Below are positions 58,614 to 64,000 of a stretch of DNA of 64,000 nucleotides, piece after piece (within the stretch, counting starts at the first letter, position 1; each line of letters begins with the position of its first letter). The stretch spans positions 62,001 through 126,000 of the forward strand of contig CAVVEQ010000006.1 in assembly GCA_963747315.1 (NCBI GenBank), written 5' to 3'. Origin of the DNA: CAVVEQ01 sp963747315. Lineage in GTDB: Bacteria; Chloroflexota; Anaerolineae; Anaerolineales; Anaerolineaceae. The notes below the pieces were generated by a model that searched no databases, had not been told where the DNA came from, and was given only the letters and a program-made list of their open reading frames with translations. The position numbers and the translations under genes are program-made.

Positions 58614-59267
58614 TTATTCTTTCGCTGCTGCAGAGATTGCAGCTTTTTCGGCCGGCTTTTCTTCGGGTATTGCAGCCGGTTTTTCTTCCTGTTTTACAGC
58701 TGTTTTATCTTCAACTTCCGTGGCAGGTTTGGCTTGTGCTGCAGCCTTGGATTTCGGCTTTCCGGGCGCCAGAACCATGGTCATCGTGCGCCCTTCAACT
58801 CCCGGGGCAGCTTCCACCACAGTAATATCTTCCAATTCCTGGGCGATCTCCTTCAAATCCTCTAAAGCAATATCCAGGTAATCGATCTCACGGCCGCGGA
58901 AACGGATGGTCACGCGGACTTTATTGCCGGTTTTTATCCACTCCCTGGCACGCTTGGTTTTAAAGTGCCTGTCGGCTGCGCTGGTCTTGGGGCGCAGGCG
59001 GATTTCTTTTACTTCGATCTTCGTCTGTGCCTTACGGGCCTCGCGTTCCTTCTTTTCGCGCTCAAAATTAAATTTTCCAAAATCGAGAATTCGGCAAACC
59101 GGTGGTTCACGATCGGGGGCAACCTCGATCAGGTCCAGTCCTGCCTGGGCGGCAAGCTGCAGTGCTTTTTCGATTGGAACGACCCCGATATTCTCCTTGT
59201 TAGGCCCGATCACCTGCACCTGCGAGGACCGGATAGCTTCATTGACCCTTAAAGTATTATTACTGAT
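58614..59267 (-). CDS. infC: translation initiation factor IF-3
   Basis: The N-terminal frame ISNNTLRVNEAIRSSQVQVIGP begins with an ATC codon (59267) eight bases after AGGAGG, a non-standard start typical of infC, where it allows autoregulation. The protein is 217 residues: N-domain, linker, C-domain (EIRLRPKTSAADRHFKTKRAREWIKTGNKVRVTIRFRGRE), then an Ala/Lys/Pro/Glu-rich tail of about 45 residues not found in E. coli IF-3. It discriminates initiator tRNA and prevents subunit joining. It lies second in the thrS operon. Confidence 0.92.
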   Translation of the reverse strand: MSNNTLRVNEAIRSSQVQVIGPNKENIGVVPIEKALQLAAQAGLDLIEVAPDREPPVCRILDFGKFNFEREKKEREARKAQTKIEVKEIRLRPKTSAADRHFKTKRAREWIKTGNKVRVTIRFRGREIDYLDIALEDLKEIAQELEDITVVEAAPGVEGRTMTMVLAPGKPKSKAAAQAKPATEVEDKTAVKQEEKPAAIPEEKPAEKAAISAAAKE

Positions 59268-59379
59268 GGCGAATTCCTCCTAAATGACTATGCTGGATCA
59301 ACCAGTACGAATGATATTGATTTGATCCGATACCATATTATAACTGAAAGGCGCAAGTGAAAAAAGCGAAACCCTCCGC

Positions 59380-61170
59380 TCAGATCAGCGCCTCAATATC
59401 TTCATTCGCCTTTTTCAGGAAGTCCTCCAGACTCACCGGCCCGGGGTTCTCCCCGCTGCGTAGGCGCAGTGCCACCTGGGAGAATTCCATTTCCTTATCG
59501 CCGACCACCAGCATGTAGGGAACCTTCTGGTTCTGGGCATCCCGGATCTTGGCGTTCATGCGCTCCCCGCGGGCATCCACATCCACCCGCAGGCCGGCAT
59601 CCCTGAGCTTTTTAGCCACTTCCTGTGCGTAATCCACGTGCCGGTCCGCGATGGGGATCAGAACCGCCTGCACCGGTGCGAGCCAGACGGGGAACGCCCC
59701 GGCGTAATGCTCGATCAGTACACCCATAAAGCGTTCCATTGAACCCAGCAGGGCGCGGTGAACCATATAGGGTCGGGCAAGAGTTCCATCCTCAGCAGCA
59801 TATTCAAGTTCGAAGCGCGCGCTCAGATTGAAATCGAACTGGATCGTGCTGAGCTGCCATTCGCGTCCGAGCGCGTCGATCATCTTCAGGTCGATCTTTG
59901 GCCCGTAGAACGCCGCCCCACCTTCATCAATATCGAACCCGATTCCGGCCCGCTCCAGGGCTTTACGCAGGGCTTCGGTGGCAGAATCCCAATCCTGCAC
60001 CTCCCCGGCAAATTTCTCCGGGTTGCGCGTGCTCAGGTAGGCGTGGAATTCAGTCATGCCGAAATGACGCAGGATGTGCAGGCAGAATTTGAGCGTGCGG
60101 TCGATCTCCTCGTCCATCTGGTCCGGGCGGCAGAAGATATGGGCGTCATCCTGGGTGAAACCGCGAACACGCAGCAGCCCGTGCAGCACACCGGCACGTT
60201 CGTAGCGGTAGACCGTTCCCCATTCAGCGTAACGGATGGGCAGGTCGCGGTAGGAACGAATACGGCTCTTGTAGATCTGGATATGGAAGGGGCAGTTCAT
60301 CGGTTTGGCGAAATACTCCTCCTCATCGACCTTCATGGCCGCGTACATATTCTCGCGATACCAATCGAGGTGACCGCTGATCTGCCACAGGTTCGCCCGC
60401 CCGATGTGCGGGGAGAGGACGAAATCGTACCCGTTCTGCAGGTGCTCCTCCTTGCAGTAGTTTTCTGCCAGGTAGCGAACCATCGCACCTTTGGGATGCC
60501 AGAGGATCAACCCCGGGCCAACCTCCTGGTTGATGGAGAAAAGATCCAGGTCCTTGCCCAGCTTACGGTGATCACGCTTTTTGGCTTCCTCCAGCTTCCA
60601 GAGATATTGCTCCAGGTCCTCAGGGCTCTCCCAGGCCGTGCCGTAGATGCGCTGCAGCATGGGGCGCTTTTCATCCCCGCGCCAGTATGCGCCAGCGATG
60701 CTCATCAGCTTCACCGCCCGCGGATTGATCTGGCGGGTGTTCTCCACGTGCGGACCGCGGCAGAGATCGGTGAAGGTATCGGATTTATAGATGGAGATTA
60801 CCGGCTTTTCCGTGATGGGGTCTCCGTGCTCGTCGAAGCCACCTTTTTCAAGTCCGTCGATCAGTTCCAGTTTGTAATCCTGCCCTTCGAATAGCGTGCG
60901 GGCAGCCTCTGCGCTGAGCTCCTCGCGAATAAAGGAAACATTCTTCTGCAGGATCTCCTTCATCCGTTTTTCGATACTTTCCAGGTCCTCCGGGGTCAAT
61001 GATCTGGGAAGATCAAAATCGTAATAAAAGCCTTCATCGATCGCAGGACCGATCGCTATCTTGGCAGTGGGGAACGCATCCAGCACCGCCTCGGCCATGA
61101 CGTGCGCCGTGGAGTGGCGAATTCGGTAAAGCATCGAATCGTGATATGCGACTTGCTCTGACTGTGACAT
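59380..61170 (-). CDS. thrS: threonyl-tRNA synthetase, no TGS domain
   Basis: From ATG 61170 (AGGAGG upstream) this is 596 residues. It starts directly with the editing domain (YRIRHSTAHVMAEAVLDAF) and so lacks the N-terminal TGS domain of the ~640-residue E. coli enzyme. The class II core has MNCPFHIQIYK (zinc/active-site Cys), YERAGVLHGLLRVRGFTQDDAHIF (motif 2) and HRALLGSMERFMGVLIEH (motif 3), then the anticodon domain (VQAVLIPIADRH). It charges tRNA-Thr. Transcription is controlled by the T-box leader directly upstream. Confidence 0.95.
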   Translation of the reverse strand: MSQSEQVAYHDSMLYRIRHSTAHVMAEAVLDAFPTAKIAIGPAIDEGFYYDFDLPRSLTPEDLESIEKRMKEILQKNVSFIREELSAEAARTLFEGQDYKLELIDGLEKGGFDEHGDPITEKPVISIYKSDTFTDLCRGPHVENTRQINPRAVKLMSIAGAYWRGDEKRPMLQRIYGTAWESPEDLEQYLWKLEEAKKRDHRKLGKDLDLFSINQEVGPGLILWHPKGAMVRYLAENYCKEEHLQNGYDFVLSPHIGRANLWQISGHLDWYRENMYAAMKVDEEEYFAKPMNCPFHIQIYKSRIRSYRDLPIRYAEWGTVYRYERAGVLHGLLRVRGFTQDDAHIFCRPDQMDEEIDRTLKFCLHILRHFGMTEFHAYLSTRNPEKFAGEVQDWDSATEALRKALERAGIGFDIDEGGAAFYGPKIDLKMIDALGREWQLSTIQFDFNLSARFELEYAAEDGTLARPYMVHRALLGSMERFMGVLIEHYAGAFPVWLAPVQAVLIPIADRHVDYAQEVAKKLRDAGLRVDVDARGERMNAKIRDAQNQKVPYMLVVGDKEMEFSQVALRLRSGENPGPVSLEDFLKKANEDIEALI

Positions 61171-61177
61171 GGTATCC

Positions 61178-61425
61178 TCCTTAAAACAAAAACCCGCACC
61201 GTTCCGGGGCGGGATATCGATCACGCGGTTCCACCCGGATTTGACCCCAACGGGATCATCTCCAGCGGCCGGTAACGGGGCCAAACCGTTTTCCTTACTC
61301 GGGCTTACCCTTTGGGGATCAGGCTCTCAGGGGGTTTTCGCCGGTTTTTTGCTGGGGGGAGTCTCAGCCTCGCTCCCGTTTTCTGTCAGGTTATTCCGGT
61401 TACTCGTCCTGATCTAAGCTTTTGG
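61178..61425 (-). promoter_or_regulatory. T-box riboswitch leader of thrS
   Basis: On the minus strand the conserved T-box GGGTGGAACCGCG lies at 61236-61224. It is followed by a terminator stem CCCGC...GCGGG (61213-61191) and TTTTTGTTTT, then the ribosome site and thrS ATG. The preceding ~190 nt are stem-rich, as expected for stem I. Uncharged tRNA-Thr would favour the antiterminator. I could not fix the specifier codon by eye. Confidence 0.88.
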
Positions 61426-61432
61426 TAGGCAG

Positions 61433-61572
61433 TATAGGACTCGAACCCTGGACCTTAGCACCCCTCGATGGGGCTGGGATGTCACCAACTTCCCCGGTGT
61501 GTGCGCTGCACGTAGGACTCGAACCCTGGACCTTAGCACCCCTCGATGGGGCTGGGATGTCACCAACTTCCC
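61433..61572 (-). repeat. tandem 60-bp tRNA-derived repeats beside tRNA-Val
   Basis: Two identical 60-bp units (61435-61494 and 61513-61572) lie on the 3' side of tRNA-Val. Each begins with the tRNA's T-arm sequence (TAGGACTCGAACC) and carries a hairpin CCCCTCGATGGGG; GGTG follows each unit shortly afterwards (at 61496 and 61574). Neither can fold as a whole tRNA. Confidence 0.75.
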
Positions 61573-61575
61573 AGG

Positions 61576-61649
61576 TGGGCGGTATAGGACTCGAACCTAC
61601 GACCTCTGCGATGTCAACGCAGCGCTCTAACCAACTGAGCTAACCGCCC
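61576..61649 (-). tRNA. tRNA-Val (GAC)
   Basis: The minus-strand cloverleaf has acceptor GGGCGGT/ACCGCCC-like, D-arm GCTC...GAGC, anticodon loop TTGACAT (anticodon GAC) and T-arm GTAGGTTCGAGTCCTAT. CCA is not encoded. Confidence 0.93.
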
Positions 61650-61748
61650 GAAGATTTGCAATTATAAACGGAAAAAGTTAAATCGACAATAAAACGATCA
61701 CCGGGAACCCGGAGACCAGGTTCCCGTTTGAAAACCGACATTTTCGAA

Positions 61749-62153
61749 TTAGTAAGAAATGACCCTGGGCAGCTTTTTGGCTTGATCAATCCACTTGGTC
61801 ACTTCCTTGAGTACCGGGAGGCGGCGGACCACCTTGTGCTTTTTATTGGTCTCGGCAAAGGCATCCACCAGGTTCTGGGGAACACGCTTGGCAAGCTCAA
61901 CAACCGTATCAACACCCGATTTTTCAAGCAATTCCGCGTATTCGGAACCCACTCCTTTGATCCGGTACAGATCGGCATTATTGACCCACTTGAGAATTAG
62001 TTCGTGTCCAATTCCAGATTTCTCCTCCAGATCCTTGCGTCCTTTGGGAGTAGCTCCAACCTTCAACAGCTTGTCAGTGGTCCGAATTCCAACAGACTTC
62101 AGTTTTTCTGCGTATTTTGGACCAATACCTTCAACATCAATAATTGCTGGCAT
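61749..62153 (-). CDS. helix-hairpin-helix protein (DUF4332-like)
   Basis: This 134-residue protein has two tandem helix-hairpin-helix units: DVEGIGPKYAEKLKSVGIRTTDKLLKVGAT and IKGVGSEYAELLEKSGVDTVVELAKR. A basic C-terminal helix follows (HKVVRRLPVLKEVTKWIDQAKKL). This is the DUF4332 layout, proposed to bind nucleic acid non-specifically. The ATG follows AAAGGAG. It is a single-gene unit between two tRNA genes. Function beyond DNA binding is unknown. Confidence 0.8.
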   Translation of the reverse strand: MPAIIDVEGIGPKYAEKLKSVGIRTTDKLLKVGATPKGRKDLEEKSGIGHELILKWVNNADLYRIKGVGSEYAELLEKSGVDTVVELAKRVPQNLVDAFAETNKKHKVVRRLPVLKEVTKWIDQAKKLPRVISY

Positions 62154-62324
62154 GTTTTATCTCCTTTTTAATATTTACTTTAGTTTACACCCATCTGGAA
62201 ATTTTTCAATCCTCTTTGCCCATCAAAAGCATTCAAAAATTGATGGTTTATTTGCTTCTCATCACTGGTTAGAAAAAACGCTATGGTATAATCTTCGCGC
62301 TTCTGGATAACTGGATAGCTTCAG

Positions 62325-62414
62325 GGAGAGGTCGCGTAGTCTGGCTTAGCGCGCACGCTTGGAAAGCGTGTACATCGAAAGGTGTCGAGGGTTCAAATCC
62401 CTCCCTCTCCGCCA
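62325..62414 (+). tRNA. tRNA-Ser (GGA)
   Basis: This 90-nt class II tRNA has acceptor GGAGAGG/CCTCTCC, anticodon stem CACGC/GCGTG with loop TTGGAAA (anticodon GGA), a long variable arm, T-arm GAGGGTTCAAATCCCTC and encoded CCA. A TATAAT at 62287-62292 is its likely -10 box. Confidence 0.96.
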
Positions 62415-62420
62415 AAAAAA

Positions 62421-62445
62421 CCGCCCGGTTCACCGGGCGGTTTTT
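62421..62445. terminator. terminator after tRNA-Ser
   Basis: CCGCCCGG-TTCA-CCGGGCGG is followed by TTTTT and preceded by seven A, so it may also end the leftward tupA transcript. Confidence 0.9.
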
Positions 62446-62482
62446 CTAAACAAATAAACTAACTAATCAACCTATCAACCAC

Positions 62483-63440
62483 TTACGGTGTCGGCGTCGG
62501 CAGTAATCCTTTGGCTTCCTTATACGCCATGGAACTGGGGTTGAATAGCGTCTGCCCGTATTCTTCAACGCCAAAGAGGGCGATCAATTCCTGAGTTGGG
62601 ACCGAGATCAGCCAGTCTATGAACTGGTTTGCCAGTTCATTCTGAATGGCGGGATTCTTGGCCGGATCGACAGCGATTACCCCATAGGGGTTGAGCAGTG
62701 CTTTATCACCTTCTTTAAGGATTTCCAATTTGAGGCCGTTTTGTTTGCGGGTCAGGTAAGTAGCACGGTCGCTCAGCGTATAGGCTTCCTGCTCTTCCGC
62801 CATGGTAAGCGTCTCACCCATCCCCTGTCCGGAGGAAATATACCAATCACCCAAGTTCGCGGTATCGATCTCCGCCAGCTTCCAGATGGCCAGTTCCTTG
62901 GAGTGTGTCCCGGATTTATCTCCGCGGGAAACGAAGGGGGGTTTCGCTTCGGAGATCTTGGTAAAGGCTTCCTGCGAGCTTGCAGCATCCTTCACGCCAG
63001 CCGGATCGGAGGCAGGTCCAATGATGACAAAATCGTTATACATCACGTCTTCCCGCCGGACGCCATCTCCAGCTTCCATGAATTCCTTTTCCGCCGCGGG
63101 GGAATGGACAAGCAGCACATCCGCGTTTCCATCCTTACCGAGCTGCAATGCCTGCCCGGAACCAACCGCCACGACCTCGAAATCGATCCCGGTTTCCCCC
63201 GTGAACATGGGCAACAGGTAATCCAGCAGCCCGGAATCCTGGGTGCTCGTGGTGGTCGCCAGCATCAATGTGGCGGTGATAGGCACCTCGGTCGGCGCTT
63301 CGGTCGGTTTTGGAACCTCTGTGGGGGCGGGCGCTTCGGTCGCGGGGGCTGCAGTGGGCGTGGCAGCCGGCGCGCAGGCAGCCAACACAAGCGTACAGAG
63401 CATACCTATGGACATTAAAAGCTAGAACCTTGCTTTTCAT
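62483..63440 (-). CDS. tupA: tungstate-binding lipoprotein, frameshift in signal peptide
   Basis: The mature protein has TTTSTQDSGLLDYLLP near its start, AVGSGQALQLGKDGNADVLLVHSP, MYNDFVIIGPASDPAG and FVSRGDKSGTHSKE, closely matching TupA, which captures tungstate (or molybdate) for an ABC importer. The lipobox LVLAAC is followed by a Pro/Thr-rich linker. The start with ribosome site GGAGG is ATG 63440, and removing one base at about 63423 (CTAG to CTG) gives MKSKVLLLMSIGMLCTLVLAAC, a normal signal. Read as is, translation must begin at 63415. It lies next to its ATPase gene; the permease is outside the window. Confidence 0.88.
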
Positions 63441-63460
63441 CATATCCTCCAAATAATGAT

Positions 63461-64000
63461 TTAATACACCATTTCACCGCGGGTGAACGCGGAGGTGCGT
63501 GTATCCTCGGGATTGGTGAAGAATTTCTCCACCGGTCCATTCTCTACGATCCTGCCATCCAGGATCAATACGGCATGCGTTCCAAGCCGGTGCGCCTGGA
63601 AAACATTGTGGGTGACCATCACGATCGTTGTTCCTTTTTCCTGGTTCAATGTCTGCACGATGTTTTCGATCAGGCTTACGTTGTAGGGATCCAGGTTGGC
63701 AGTGGGTTCATCCAGGAGCAGCACATCGGTGGATAGTACAATTGCCCTGGCCAATGCCACCCGCTGCGCTTCACCGCCGGAAAGTGATCGCACATGATTC
63801 CGGGCAAAGGAAGCCATCCCAACCAGTTTCAACGCTTCCATCGCCTGCAATTCGGGGTCCGGCACTCTGCGAAGTTTCAATCCCCAACAGACGTTATCCA
63901 GCACACTCATGCTCATCAGGAGCGGGCTCTGGAAAACTGTCGTCACCTTGCGGGTCACATCCAGCGGTGGCATTTTCTCTCTGCCGAAAGCTCTTCCCTC
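63461..64000 (-). CDS. tupC: tungstate ABC transporter ATPase, partial
   Basis: This is the C-terminal 179 residues of an ABC ATPase; the 5' part, including Walker A, lies beyond the window. Visible are the Q-loop region TTVFQSPLLMSMSVLDNV, signature LSGGEAQRVALARAI, Walker B VLLLDEPTANLD and the switch His in VMVTHNVFQAHRL. The frame stays open to the window end. Proximity to tupA points to tungstate import; molybdate is an alternative. Confidence 0.88.
   Translation of the reverse strand, partial: EGRAFGREKMPPLDVTRKVTTVFQSPLLMSMSVLDNVCWGLKLRRVPDPELQAMEALKLVGMASFARNHVRSLSGGEAQRVALARAIVLSTDVLLLDEPTANLDPYNVSLIENIVQTLNQEKGTTIVMVTHNVFQAHRLGTHAVLILDGRIVENGPVEKFFTNPEDTRTSAFTRGEMVY

Noticed and set aside
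61433..61572. CRISPR array from the tandem 60-bp repeats
   Set aside because: There are only two units, tRNA-derived, with an 18-bp gap and no cas genes nearby.

Overview
This 64-kb window looks like chromosome from a Chloroflexota bacterium, most likely class Anaerolineae. That is an inference from gene content: many Pro/Thr-rich lipoproteins, the thrS-infC-rpmI-rplT order, a tungstate ABC transporter and a KimA-like permease. No rRNA is present to confirm it. Genes are tightly packed and often translationally coupled by ATGA/GTGA overlaps.

Layout. 1-18.6 kb: one long leftward operon for a surface polysaccharide carrying nonulosonic (sialic, legionaminic or pseudaminic-type) acids. It is headed by an EPS-type winged-helix regulator and a GDP-fucose synthase, followed by a Wzm/Wzt-type ABC exporter, a PseB-type dehydratase, two nonulosonate synthases, two CMP-sugar synthetases (one fused to a HAD phosphatase) and at least five glycosyltransferases. 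18.7-26 kb: housekeeping genes (DoxX, cold-shock protein, Yip1, SH3 lipoprotein, YgjP-like peptidase, RlmI-like methyltransferase, KimA-like transporter, GYD protein). 26.2-26.4 kb: tRNA-Met surrounded by partial copies of itself. 26.4-31.6 kb: a two-component system divergent from a PepSY / ApbE / ferric-reductase-like redox module. 31.6-34.1 kb: an S41/PDZ lipoprotein protease.

34,236-49,544 is a 15.3-kb integrative island in a tRNA-Gly(TCC) gene, bounded by a perfect 55-bp direct repeat, with a tyrosine recombinase just inside the right end. Its cargo is a three-gene leftward operon (SNF2 helicase with DUF3883 end, DUF1156 DNA adenine methylase, HEPN-DUF499 ATPase), which fits a phage-defence system. 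A divergent AT-rich membrane protein, a candidate ~540-nt structured RNA with its own promoter and terminator, and two XRE-type regulators lie beside it. Two copies of an 18-bp palindrome sit at the XRE promoter and upstream of the RNA. This is the most interesting part of the window.

49.6-53.4 kb: a secreted beta-helix protein gene broken in many places. 53.5-57.8 kb: a parvulin lipoprotein, a membrane protein, a DUF711 protein, a TrmH-family methyltransferase and a macrodomain protein. 57.8-61.4 kb: thrS-infC-rpmI-rplT behind a T-box leader. 61.4-64 kb: tRNA-Val with tandem tRNA-derived repeats, a helix-hairpin-helix protein, tRNA-Ser, and a tungstate ABC transporter cut by the window end.

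Caution: at least ten otherwise intact conserved genes carry a single-base frameshift, nearly always one extra base. This pattern is more typical of sequencing error than of decay, so entries marked pseudogene may be intact in the organism.
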